From: Sphingopyxis sp. LC363
GTDB taxonomy: Bacteria; Pseudomonadota; Alphaproteobacteria; Sphingomonadales; Sphingomonadaceae
Reading direction: 5' to 3'
DNA: 58,690 bases
Assembly (NCBI RefSeq): GCF_000756385.1
Contig: NZ_JNFC01000022.1
Coordinates: forward strand, 1 to 58,690
Part shown: positions 8,708 to 16,365 of the stretch, piece by piece
Position numbering within the stretch: position 1 is the stretch's first letter
How the letters are laid out: each line of letters begins with the position of its first letter
Made by a program: the position numbers and the translations under genes
The notes under the pieces: model-generated
Seen by the model: only the letters and a program-made list of their open reading frames with translations
Told to the model about the DNA's origin: nothing
The model's database searches: none

Positions 8708-10489
8708 ATGAACGATACGGGTAAGGACGACACGACCGAGACGCCGAATCCCTTCATGCCATCACCCGATGACCTGCAGCATTGGGCCAGTGTCATGGGC
8801 CGCGCGCAGCAGATGATGCTCGAATATGCGCTGGGTCAGGCCAACCAGGGCAACAGCGCCGCGGCGGGTATGTTCGACCCCGCGAGCTGGCTGCAAAATC
8901 CGACCACCCAGCTGTGGGCCGAACAATCGTCGAAGCTGTGGGAACAGGGCGTGGCCTTCTGGACTTCGCTCGCGACGATCCAGCCGTCGTTCGCGCCGGA
9001 CGCCGATGCGCCGAAAGACAAGCGTTTCGCCGATCCCGACTGGACCGCCAACCCGGTCTTCGCGCTGATCCGCCAAACCTACGGCCTGCTCGCCGAACAA
9101 TTGCTCACGACCACCCGCACCATGCAGGGGCTCGACGAGCATGCGCGCGCGAAGATGGAATTCGCCGCGAAGAATATGACCGACGCGCTGTCGCCCTCGA
9201 ACCTTGCGATCACCAATCCCGAAGTGATCAGACGCGCGGTCGAGACGCGCGGCGAAAGCCTGCTCAAGGGGTTGAAGAATATGCTCGCCGACCTGTCGCG
9301 CGGGCAACTCTCCCACGTCGACCCCGACGCGTTCGAAGTCGGGGTGAATATCGCGACCACGCCGGGCAAGGTGGTCCACGAAACCGATCTCTATCAGCTG
9401 ATCCAGTACAGCCCGACGACGAAGGAGGTTTTCACCGTCCCGCTCGTCATCTTCCCGCCGTGGATCAACCGCTTCTACATTCTCGACCTCAATCCCGCGA
9501 AAAGCTTCGTAGCTTGGGCGGTCGAACAAGGCCTTTCGGTCTTCATGGTATCGTGGAAGTCGGCCGACGCTTCGATGAGCGAGGTCGTGTGGGACGATTA
9601 TATCGCGGCGCAGGTCGATGCCATCGATACGGTGCGCGAGCTTCTCGACGTGCCGCACGTCCACACGATCGGCTATTGCGTCGCGGGCACCACGCTCGCC
9701 GCGACGCTGGCGATGCTGGCGATGCTCGCTGCGCGCGGCGAGGCCGACAAGGTCCGGTCGGTGACCTTCTTTACTGCGCAGGTCGATTTCGAACTGGCGG
9801 GCGACCTCAAAATGTTCGTCGATGAAAGCTATCTGACCCTCCTCCAGCAGCTGTCAGCGGGGGGGTTCCTCGACGGGCGCTATATGGCGGCGACCTTCAA
9901 CAGTCTGCGCGGCCGCGATCTTATCTGGAATTATGTCGTGAGCAATTATCTGCTCGGCAACGACTATCCGCCTTTCGACCTTCTCTACTGGAACGGCGAC
10001 GTCACCAACCTGCCCGCGAAGTGGCACCGGCAATATCTGGTCGACCTCTATCGCGACAATCGTTTGGTGATCCCGAACAGCCTGGAGGTGATGGGCACGC
10101 CGATCGACCTCAAGAAGATCGAGACCCCCGCCTATATCCAGGCGGGCCGCGAGGATCATATCGCGCCGCTCGCGAGCGTCTGGCGGCTGATGGACCATCT
10201 CTCGGGGGCCAAGACCTTCGTGCTCGCGGGTTCGGGCCACATCGCCGGCGTGGTCAACCCGCCCGCGGCGGGCAAATATCAATATTGGACCGGCGACAAC
10301 GGGGCCGCGTCGCTCGACGATTTTGTTGCGAGCGCGTCCGAGACCAAGGGCAGTTGGTGGCCGCACTGGATCGGCTGGATCGCGCAGCAGGATGATGAAA
10401 AAAGCGCCGCCAAGGGCGCGCGCATCCCCGGTAAAGGCAAGAAAAAGCCGATCGAGGACGCCCCCGGCCGCTACGTCAAACAGCGGTAA
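8708..10489 (+). CDS. phaC: Class I poly(3-hydroxyalkanoate) synthase
   Basis: PhaC, 593 residues, polymerises hydroxyacyl-CoA into storage polyester at the granule surface. The nucleophile Cys324 lies in GYCVAGTT, the PHA-synthase version of the lipase box; AGREDHIAP gives the catalytic Asp region and GSGHIAGVVNPP the general-base His. The N-terminal region with DPASWLQNPTTQLWAEQ and the PPWINRFYILDLNP segment are typical of class I enzymes, as is the length. AGGAACGAG precedes the ATG. A phasin gene follows 123 bases downstream. No PhaR, PhaA or PhaB gene is present in the window. Confidence 0.97.
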   Translation: MNDTGKDDTTETPNPFMPSPDDLQHWASVMGRAQQMMLEYALGQANQGNSAAAGMFDPASWLQNPTTQLWAEQSSKLWEQGVAFWTSLATIQPSFAPDADAPKDKRFADPDWTANPVFALIRQTYGLLAEQLLTTTRTMQGLDEHARAKMEFAAKNMTDALSPSNLAITNPEVIRRAVETRGESLLKGLKNMLADLSRGQLSHVDPDAFEVGVNIATTPGKVVHETDLYQLIQYSPTTKEVFTVPLVIFPPWINRFYILDLNPAKSFVAWAVEQGLSVFMVSWKSADASMSEVVWDDYIAAQVDAIDTVRELLDVPHVHTIGYCVAGTTLAATLAMLAMLAARGEADKVRSVTFFTAQVDFELAGDLKMFVDESYLTLLQQLSAGGFLDGRYMAATFNSLRGRDLIWNYVVSNYLLGNDYPPFDLLYWNGDVTNLPAKWHRQYLVDLYRDNRLVIPNSLEVMGTPIDLKKIETPAYIQAGREDHIAPLASVWRLMDHLSGAKTFVLAGSGHIAGVVNPPAAGKYQYWTGDNGAASLDDFVASASETKGSWWPHWIGWIAQQDDEKSAAKGARIPGKGKKKPIEDAPGRYVKQR

Positions 10490-10532
10490 TATCTGGCGAA
10501 TATATCGGCGCTCTGGCCGACGGTGCAGCATT

Positions 10533-10549
10533 TTTGTGCGCTGCACAAA
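10533..10549. promoter_or_regulatory. TGC-rich palindrome, candidate PhaR operator
   Basis: The arms TTTGTGC and GCACAAA form a perfect 7-3-7 inverted repeat around GCT in the phaC-phasin gap. PhaR-type regulators of PHA granules in alphaproteobacteria are known to bind TGC-rich palindromes before phasin genes. A further GGTGCAGCA half-like element lies just upstream (10522-10530). Function is inferred from position and composition. Confidence 0.55.
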
Positions 10550-10556
10550 TTTTTTC

Positions 10557-10596
10557 TTGAAATCGCCGATCCACTCCTATATTGTGCAGTGCAACA
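10557..10596 (+). promoter_or_regulatory. Candidate phasin promoter with overlapping TGC operator
   Basis: A TTGAAA at 10557-10562 and TATATT at 10578-10583 could be -35 and -10 boxes, though the 15-base spacer is short. A second TGC-rich element, TTGTGCAGTGCAACA (10582-10596), overlaps the -10 end and the expected transcription start, which is a position suited to repression. An AAAGGAG ribosome binding site follows at 10598-10604. Confidence 0.5.
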
Positions 10597-10612
10597 TAAA
10601 GGAGTTGTCCCG

Positions 10613-11353
10613 ATGGCTACCAAGATGGATAGTGCCGAAAAGGCTTTCGAAGCCGCGACGCTGGAAACCGCCGCCAAGCCGGTGGCCGCTCCTACCGCTC
10701 CCGCCGAAGCTGCATCCGCGGCGAAAGCGGCGGCGCCCGTGAAAACCAAGACTGTCGCGGCGAAGGCCAAGCCGGTCCAAAAGAAAGCCGCAAAGCCGGC
10801 AGCCAAGAAGGTCGCCCCCAAGAAGGCGGCTGCGAAGACCATTGCCCCCAAGCCCGCGAAAGCCGCGCCGAAGCCGGCCGCTCTCGCCACCAAAGGACTG
10901 AAGACCATGAACGACACCGTCAAGAAGTTCGCCGAAGAAGCGAAGACCCGCGCCGAAACCCTGACCGCCGACTTCAACGAGAAGGCGAAGGAAGCCATGG
11001 CCAAGTCGAGCAAGCTCGCCGAAGAAGCCGTCGAATTCAACAAGGCGAACATCGAAGCCCTCGTCGAATCGGGCAAGATCGCTGCCAAGGGCATCGAAAC
11101 GCTCGGCCAGGAAGGCGTCACCTTCGCTCGCAAGAGCTTCGAAGACACGACCGCCGCGCTGAAGGGCTATACCGCCGTCAAGACCCCGGCCGACTTCTTC
11201 AAGCTCTATGCCGAGAACAGCAAGAAGGCGTTCGACGCCGCTGTCGCGCAGACCTCGAAGACCAGCGAACTCGTCGTCAAGCTGACGAACGACAGCTTCG
11301 CGCCGATCTCGAACCGCGTTTCGGTCATCACTTCGAAGATGAAGGCCGCCTAA
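10613..11353 (+). CDS. Phasin with lysine/alanine-rich N-terminal arm
   Basis: A 246-residue granule-associated protein. Residues about 97-240 are a helical, amphipathic phasin-family domain ([25 protein letters not shown], then [21 protein letters not shown]). Residues about 22-95 are almost entirely Ala, Lys and Pro, with repeated AAKPAAKK- and [12 protein letters not shown] units resembling histone H1 tails or the tail of PhaF. The ATG at 10613 sits eight bases after AAAGGAG; a longer frame from 10523 would run through the operator palindromes and is rejected. It follows phaC, and its leader carries TGC-rich palindromes, consistent with PHA-responsive control. Confidence 0.88.
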   Translation: MATKMDSAEKAFEAATLETAAKPVAAPTAPAEAASAAKAAAPVKTKTVAAKAKPVQKKAAKPAAKKVAPKKAAAKTIAPKPAKAAPKPAALATKGLKTMNDTVKKFAEEAKTRAETLTADFNEKAKEAMAKSSKLAEEAVEFNKANIEALVESGKIAAKGIETLGQEGVTFARKSFEDTTAALKGYTAVKTPADFFKLYAENSKKAFDAAVAQTSKTSELVVKLTNDSFAPISNRVSVITSKMKAA

Positions 11354-11422
11354 GCGCCCTCTCTTCCATCGTTGGCGCGGGCGACTCCCCTCCCTCTCCC
11401 CGCCTGCGCCGACACCCCAAGG

Positions 11423-11458
11423 CCGCTCGCTTCCCCGGAAGCGGGCGGTTCTTGTTTT
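11423..11458 (+). terminator. Rho-independent terminator after the phasin gene
   Basis: A 12-base arm at 11423-11434 pairs with 11437-11448 (one G-T pair), followed by TTCTTGTTTT. It lies about 70 bases after the phasin stop and before clpS, and so separates the two transcripts. Confidence 0.8.
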
Positions 11459-11579
11459 GGTTCTGCCCGCTGGCGAACAAGAGGTTAAAATCCGCGACCG
11501 CGCCCCTTGCGCTTCGGCCGCGGCTTGCGATATTCCTGCGATGATGTTTCCAGTTTCGACCATCCAGCCGGTCCGCGCC

Positions 11580-11933
11580 ATGGCGGAGTCAAAGAATGTC
11601 CGCGCCATGGCGGACAAGGACGACGGCTCGCCCGGCAGCCCCGGCGTTGGTATCGCGACGCGCACCCGCGCCAAGGCGAAAAAGCCCTCGATGTACAAGG
11701 TGCTGCTGCTCAACGACGATTACACGCCGATGGAATTCGTCGTGATGGTGCTCCAGCGTTTCTTCAACATGGATATCGAGCAGGCGACGCAGGTGATGCT
11801 GCACGTCCACCAGCAGGGCGTCGGCGTGTGCGGCGTGTTCAGCTACGAAGTCGCCGAGACCAAGGTAAACCAGGTGATGGACGCCGCGAGGCAGAACCAG
11901 CATCCGCTGCAATGCACGCTGGAAAAGGCCTGA
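11580..11933 (+). CDS. clpS: ATP-dependent Clp protease adaptor ClpS
   Basis: ClpS delivers N-degron substrates to ClpAP. The conserved core [23 protein letters not shown], the [22 protein letters not shown] segment and the C-terminal [10 protein letters not shown] are complete, giving a normal fold of about 80 residues after a disordered leader. The start is uncertain: in-frame ATGs occur at 11541, 11580 and 11607, and the frame is open from 11457. The ATGs at 11580 and 11607 lie inside two copies of a 17-base direct repeat (period 27 bases) that encode VRAMA twice. I give 11580; 11607 (108 residues) is equally likely. clpA is not in the window. Confidence 0.92.
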   Translation: MAESKNVRAMADKDDGSPGSPGVGIATRTRAKAKKPSMYKVLLLNDDYTPMEFVVMVLQRFFNMDIEQATQVMLHVHQQGVGVCGVFSYEVAETKVNQVMDAARQNQHPLQCTLEKA

Positions 11934-12425
11934 TCAGCCCGATTTTGCGGCCTGTTCGGCTTTGAGCGCCAGCGACGGCTCCCCTTTCAGATCGCCATAG
12001 CGCAGCGGCTCGCCGCACCCCGGACAGACGGTCGATGTGCCGACGTCGGCACCGCAAGCGCGATGGGTATAGCGCATGGCCGGCCCTCCCCCCGTCTCAC
12101 CCTCTTCATAGGCCCAGCGTTCGGCCCAGTTGCGCATCGCGTAGAGGACGTCGAACAGATCCTTGCCCTTCGCGGTCAGGCGATATTCGTAGCGCGGCGG
12201 CCGCTCTCGATAGGCGCGGCGTTCGATCACCCCTTGCTCGACCAGCAGCTTGAGCCGCGCCGATACGATCTGCGGACCGAGCCCGGTGTTCGCCGCGATC
12301 TCCTCGAACCGCCGCCGCCCGAAGAACAGGTCGCGCAGGATCAGGAGCACCGCGCGGTCGCCGAGCAATTCGGCCGAGCGGCCGACGGGGCAGAACGTAT
12401 CCGACAAATCCGCGCGTTTGGGCAT
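11934..12425 (-). CDS. HxlR-family winged-helix transcriptional regulator
   Basis: A 163-residue DNA-binding protein. The N-terminal half is a typical HxlR domain: CPVGRSAELLGDRAVLLILRDLFFGRRRFEEI, then GLGPQIVSARLKLLVEQGVIERR and the wing RPPRYEYRLTAKG. The early Cys12 is the kind of residue used for redox or electrophile sensing in HxlR relatives. The C-terminus has an additional zinc-ribbon-like CGADVGTSTVCPGCGEPL segment with four cysteines. Its stop directly abuts the clpS stop. It is divergent from the SDR gene across a region that contains a perfect palindrome, so autoregulation and control of that operon are likely. Confidence 0.88.
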   Translation of the reverse strand: MPKRADLSDTFCPVGRSAELLGDRAVLLILRDLFFGRRRFEEIAANTGLGPQIVSARLKLLVEQGVIERRAYRERPPRYEYRLTAKGKDLFDVLYAMRNWAERWAYEEGETGGGPAMRYTHRACGADVGTSTVCPGCGEPLRYGDLKGEPSLALKAEQAAKSG

Positions 12426-12447
12426 TGTTCCAGCACTTCCCCTTCCT

Positions 12448-12519
12448 CGTCATTCCCGCGAATGCGGGAACCCAGTTCCGGCGCTGGTTCGCTGGGTTCC
12501 CGCGTTCGCGGGAATGACG
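12448..12519. repeat. REP-like double palindrome
   Basis: Two 28-base arms (12448-12475 and 12492-12519) are inverted copies with one mismatch. Each arm is itself a small hairpin around a TTCCCGC / GCGGGAA stem. This is a typical bacterial dispersed palindromic repeat placed between divergent genes; it lies between the HxlR start and the operator-like palindrome. Confidence 0.8.
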
Positions 12520-12538
12520 ATTAAATTTAATCCTTGTT

Positions 12539-12555
12539 ACTATGATTATCATAGT
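12539..12555. promoter_or_regulatory. Candidate HxlR operator
   Basis: ACTATGA-TTA-TCATAGT is a perfect 7-3-7 palindrome in an AT-rich stretch, 29 bases before the SDR ATG and about 115 bases before the divergent HxlR gene. HxlR proteins bind AT-rich palindromes of this size, so this is the natural operator. It is inferred, not demonstrated. Confidence 0.65.
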
Positions 12556-12584
12556 TACGATGTGGCGCAACAGGAGAGTCGCTG

Positions 12585-13308
12585 ATGCCCAACCCCGCAG
12601 CCGTCATCATCGGAGCCGGAGACGCCACCGGCGGCGCGATCGCCCGCGCCTTTGCCGCCGCGGGCCTCACCGCCTGCGTCAACCGCCGCGAACGCAACGC
12701 CGAGCAGCTGGAAGCCCTCGCGCAGCAGATCCGCGACGACGGGCATCAGGCGCGCGCCTTCCCCGCCGACGCGCGCGTGGAAGAAGCGATGATTGCGCTG
12801 TTCGATCAGGTCGAGGCCGAGGTCGGCCCGGTCGAGGTCGCGGTGTTCAACATCGGCGCGAATGTGAATTTCCCGATCGTCGACACGACGGTGCGCGTCT
12901 ACACCAAGGTCTGGGAAATGGCATGCCTCGGCGGCTTCCTGATGGGCGGCGAGGCGCATGGCGCCGCGGGGCCGCGGTACGATCATCTTCACCGGCGCGA
13001 CCGCGTCCCTGCGCGGCGGATCGGGTTTCTCCGCCTTTTCGGGTGCCAAGGGCGCGCTCCGCATGCTTGCGCAGTCGATGGCGCGCGAACTCGGCCCGCA
13101 GGGCATCCACGTTGCGCACACGATCATCGACGGCGCGATCGACACCGAATTCATCAAAGGGCGCCATCCCGATTTCGACAACGCGAAAGCACGGGATCTG
13201 ATCCTCAATCCCGCAGCCATCGCCGCCAATTATGTGATGCTCCACAGGCAGCCCAAAAGCGCTTGGACGCACGAACTCGATCTTCGCCCCTGGGGAGAAA
13301 AATGGTGA
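12585..13308 (+). pseudogene. SDR-family oxidoreductase, frameshifted
   Basis: A short-chain dehydrogenase in two frames. Residues 1-124 (12585 to about 12956) carry the nucleotide-binding VIIGAGDATGGAIARAFA loop and the FNIGANVNF segment. From 12958 the protein continues in the +1 frame as MAPRGRGTIIFTGATASLRGGSGFSAFSGAKGAL, with the catalytic Ser region and a modified active site (YxxxK replaced by FSAFSGAKG). Normal SDRs have a few residues between the helix end and the PRGRGT strand; here only one base remains, so a deletion of about 5 or 8 bases (or at least 2) is likelier than a 1-base insertion. It may be a real mutation or an assembly error. A gene for a DsbA-fold isomerase overlaps its stop. 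Confidence 0.8.
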
Positions 13309-13916
13309 CCAAAACGCTCGAACTCATCTTCGACTTCGGCAGCCCCAACGCCTATCTCTCGATGAAGGCGCTTCCCGACCTGCTCGACCGCACGGGCGCC
13401 GATCTCGTCATCGCCCCCTGTCTTTTGGGCGGCATCTTCAAGGCGACGGGCAACAAGGCGCCGATGATCCAATATGCCGACGCGCCCGCGAAGCTCGCAT
13501 ATGAGAATCTCGAAATGCGCCGCTTCATCGCGAAGCACGGCCTCGTCAGATTCCGCATCAATCCGCATTTTCCCGTCAACACGCTGACCGTCATGCGCGG
13601 CGCGATCGTCGCCGAGGACGAAGGCAATCTTGACGATTATGTCGACGCGGTTAACCGCGCGATGTGGGAGGAAGGCCTCAAGATGGACGATCCGGAGGTG
13701 ATCGCACCCTTCCTCTCGGCGAACGGCTTCGACGGCCCCGCCCTCCTCGCGCGCACGCAGGAGCCCGCGATCAAGGCAAGGCTGGCCGCCAACACCGAAG
13801 CCGCGGTCGCGCGCGGCGTGTTCGGCATCCCGACCTTTTTCGTCGGCGGCGAGATGTTCTTCGGCAAGGACCGGCTGGCGCAGGTCGAGGAAGCACTCGG
13901 CCAGATCGAGGCTTAG
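13302..13916 (+). CDS. 2-hydroxychromene-2-carboxylate isomerase / DsbA family protein
   Basis: A 204-residue thioredoxin-fold protein. The N-terminal LELIFDFGSPNAYLS motif contains the serine that takes the place of the DsbA CxxC in HCCA isomerases and kappa-class GSTs. RFRINPHFPVNTL and the cis-Pro segment GVFGIPTFFVGGEMFFGKDRL follow in order. These enzymes use glutathione to isomerise ring-cleavage products of aromatics; the true substrate here is unknown. The ATG lies in AATGGTGA, overlapping the SDR stop by seven bases, after a GGGGAG site. The upstream frame is open and fuses by accident with the front half of the SDR. Confidence 0.85.
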   Translation: MVTKTLELIFDFGSPNAYLSMKALPDLLDRTGADLVIAPCLLGGIFKATGNKAPMIQYADAPAKLAYENLEMRRFIAKHGLVRFRINPHFPVNTLTVMRGAIVAEDEGNLDDYVDAVNRAMWEEGLKMDDPEVIAPFLSANGFDGPALLARTQEPAIKARLAANTEAAVARGVFGIPTFFVGGEMFFGKDRLAQVEEALGQIEA

Positions 13917-14866
13917 GCCTGCGCCGCGGGCGGCGGGCGCCCGGCGACGAGGATTCCGGCGACGATCAGCGCCAGCCCGGCGACATGGAACAGGTGCAGC
14001 GCCTCGCCGAGGAACAGCATCGCGAGTCCCGCGCCAATCAGCGGCATGACATTCATATATTGCCCCGTCGCCGCCGAGCCGATCAGTTCGACCCCGCGAT
14101 TGAAGAAGAGATAGGCGAGAAAGGACGGGAAGATCGAGACATAGGCGATCGCGAGCGCACTCCCCGCCGCCGGAACGATCAGCCGCCCCGACCAGAGTTC
14201 GTGCGCGTAGACAGGCGCGATCACCGCGATGCCGACGACCATCGATGCCGCGAGAAAGCTTAGCGGATGCACCACAGGGCGGCGGCGGAGCAGCACCGAG
14301 TAGAGCGCCCAGATCAGCACCGCCACGCTGATGATCGCGTCCCCGATATTGAGCCGGAGGCCCCATAGCATCGCAGGATCGCCGCGCGCGATGATCGCGA
14401 GCACGCCGGCGAGCGAGATCAGCACTCCCGCAACCTGCCGCAGGCTGGTGCGATCGCCCATCACCAGCGCTCCGGCGATCAGCACAAGCGCGGGCTGGGC
14501 CGACTGGATCAGCATCGAATTGAGCGCGGTGGTGCTCTGCAAGCCCGTGTAAAGCAGGATGTTGAACGAACCGATCGCGAGCGCGCCGAGCAGCGCGACG
14601 ATCGGCCAGTTCGCGCGCAGCACCGGCCAGTCGCGCCGCAAATGCGGCCAGGCGAGCGGCAGCAGCAGCAAGAGCGCGAAGGTCCAGCGCCAGAAAGACA
14701 GGGCGGCGGGCGGCACGAGGTCGCGCGCCGCGCGTCCGACGATCGAATTGCCCGCCCAGAACAGCGCGGTGACCGTCAGCAGTGGATAAGCCCGTTTCCA
14801 AAGCGCCGCGAACGGGCCACCGTCGTTCATCATTCCGTTCCGCTCACGCCACGCCGGCTCTCTCAT
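13913..14866 (-). CDS. EamA/DMT-superfamily transporter
   Basis: A 317-residue membrane protein with about ten hydrophobic helices in two EamA repeats (LLTVTALFWAGNSIVGR... and DAIISVAVLIWALYSVLLRR...). The second repeat ends in GQYMNVMPLIGAGLAMLFLGEAL, the common DMT signature. Such proteins usually export metabolites or amino acids; the substrate is not assignable. The stop overlaps that of the convergent isomerase gene by four bases. An internal ATG at residue 12 or 13 (MMNDGG) is an alternative start. Confidence 0.8.
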   Translation of the reverse strand: MREPAWRERNGMMNDGGPFAALWKRAYPLLTVTALFWAGNSIVGRAARDLVPPAALSFWRWTFALLLLLPLAWPHLRRDWPVLRANWPIVALLGALAIGSFNILLYTGLQSTTALNSMLIQSAQPALVLIAGALVMGDRTSLRQVAGVLISLAGVLAIIARGDPAMLWGLRLNIGDAIISVAVLIWALYSVLLRRRPVVHPLSFLAASMVVGIAVIAPVYAHELWSGRLIVPAAGSALAIAYVSIFPSFLAYLFFNRGVELIGSAATGQYMNVMPLIGAGLAMLFLGEALHLFHVAGLALIVAGILVAGRPPPAAQA

Positions 14867-14946
14867 TCACGGCTTGGCCGAAAGATGCAATCGGGAGGAG
14901 GATATAAGCGACTGCCTTCCGACCGGAATACGACATTCTTTCCATT

Positions 14947-15047
14947 GTCATCCCGGCGAGGGCCGGGATCTCGCCGGTGCGATAAACCGTTAGGGTGAGA
15001 TCGTGTTTCAGAGTCACGTGCCTCTGAACACCCTTCGCCGGGATGAC
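14947..15047. repeat. Dispersed GTCATCCCGGC palindromic repeat
   Basis: A left arm beginning GTCATCCCGGC (14947) with an adjacent internal hairpin is matched by an inverted right arm ending GCCGGGATGAC (15047), with another inverted pair TTCAGAG / CTCTGAA in the middle. A second copy of the family lies at 31192-31281. It is a non-coding repeat between the DMT gene and the DUF3011 gene. Confidence 0.75.
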
Positions 15048-15131
15048 GGAACTGAAATGTCCGCTCACCACTCCAAAACCGCCGGCAACCGACGCGTTCG
15101 CGCCGACGCGTCTCCAGACGAAGGATTCCCC

Positions 15132-16148
15132 TTAACTGAAGTCGAGCTGGATGATCTGCGTCGGCGTCGCGCGGCAATACATTTCGATTTGCTTGGCGCC
15201 ATCGGGATAGGTTGCGGTCATCGCCGCACGGATGCGCCATCCGCCGTTGCCCTGCTCGAGGTGGACGAGCCGGTCGTACGACAGCCGCGTGCCGCCGGTC
15301 ACCCCGATCTGGCGCGCCGCATCGTTCATGCAGTTTTGCACCGAAGGCCGCGCCGCGCTCGGCAGCGCTGAAAGATTGGCGCTCAATGTCGCCGGAGGCC
15401 CCGCCGGATAGGTCGGCGTTGGCGTGCCGTCCTGCACCGGCTCGCCGGCTTCGGCCTTTTTCTTCTTGCTCTGGCTCGCGAGCAGGGCAAGCAGCCCGCC
15501 CGCGACGACGATGCCGCCGATGATCAGCCCGGTGCTCGGCCCCTTATCCTTGTCCTTTTCGGGCGGCCGGAGGTTGCGATAGCCATAGCCGAAGTCGGCG
15601 CGGCATCCGTTGTTCACCCAGACATAGCTCGAGGTATAGCCCCATTGCCGCCCGGCGTTGCAGCGCCCGCCGATCCGGCGCACCAGTTCGACGCGGTCGT
15701 TCGTCGCGACATTGCACTGCTGATAGCGGTTGCTGCGCGACTCGCAGCGGATCGTCCCCGCATAATCGTCGACCGGCTGCGGCAACGGCACCGGATTGCC
15801 GCCATTATTGGCATAGCCATAGCGGAACTCGGCGCGGCACCCGCCCGACACCCAGATCTGCGTCGCGGTAAAGCCCCAGTCGCGCCCTTTCGAACAGCGC
15901 CCGCCGATGACGCGCATCAATTCGACGCGATTGTTCGTGCGGACGTTACAGCGCTGAAGCCGGTTGTTCCGCGATTCGCAGCGGATGGTTCCGGCATAGC
16001 CATCGCCATAGCCGGGGCGCGGCGGCTGGATCTGCGGGCCGCCGGGTGGCGGATAGGGCAAGGTCGTGGCCTGCGGCATCGCGGGCACAGCAAGTTGGCT
16101 GGCAATCAAGGTGGCCGTAATCACGACCGTGACGACATTATTCCGCAT
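15132..16148 (-). CDS. Secreted protein with two DUF3011 repeats
   Basis: A 338-residue protein. A signal peptide occupies about residues 1-27 (VVTVVITATLIASQLAVPAMPQA). Two DUF3011 repeats follow (about 53-112 and 128-186), each with the pattern YAGTIRCESR...RC/QC NV...RVEL...IGGRC..G..WG....IWV..GCRAEF.YGY and four cysteines likely to form disulfides. A lysine-rich linker precedes a single membrane helix (about 203-224) and then a cysteine-bearing C-terminal domain. Function is unknown. The start chosen (16148) follows a GGGGAGAAGG site; the frame is open 26 codons further upstream but without a comparable signal. Confidence 0.8.
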   Translation of the reverse strand: MRNNVVTVVITATLIASQLAVPAMPQATTLPYPPPGGPQIQPPRPGYGDGYAGTIRCESRNNRLQRCNVRTNNRVELMRVIGGRCSKGRDWGFTATQIWVSGGCRAEFRYGYANNGGNPVPLPQPVDDYAGTIRCESRSNRYQQCNVATNDRVELVRRIGGRCNAGRQWGYTSSYVWVNNGCRADFGYGYRNLRPPEKDKDKGPSTGLIIGGIVVAGGLLALLASQSKKKKAEAGEPVQDGTPTPTYPAGPPATLSANLSALPSAARPSVQNCMNDAARQIGVTGGTRLSYDRLVHLEQGNGGWRIRAAMTATYPDGAKQIEMYCRATPTQIIQLDFS

Positions 16149-16365
16149 GACCTTCTCCCCTGTGAAAAGTCGTTTTACGTAAACGCTGCGATTGTCGAGG
16201 CCCGATATGGGCAAGAATAGTTTCACATTTTCGATGGGAAAGCCACGACGAAAGCTATTCGCTCATACGGCAACTTAACCATCCTTGGCGGCGCCCACCG
16301 CCGGCCGCCATCGCCGGCATGGCCAGTCCGCTTGCGCGGCCCGGCGCATGCGCTAAAGACAGCCG

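Noticed and set aside
10523..10612. N-terminal extension of the phasin
   Set aside because: It would be translated from the operator palindromes and the promoter; the ATG at 10613 has a strong AAAGGAG site.
12585..13916. Single 443-residue frame that looks like an SDR-isomerase fusion
   Set aside because: The middle of it is out-of-frame translation of the SDR 3' half; the SDR continues in another frame and the isomerase has its own ATG and ribosome binding site.
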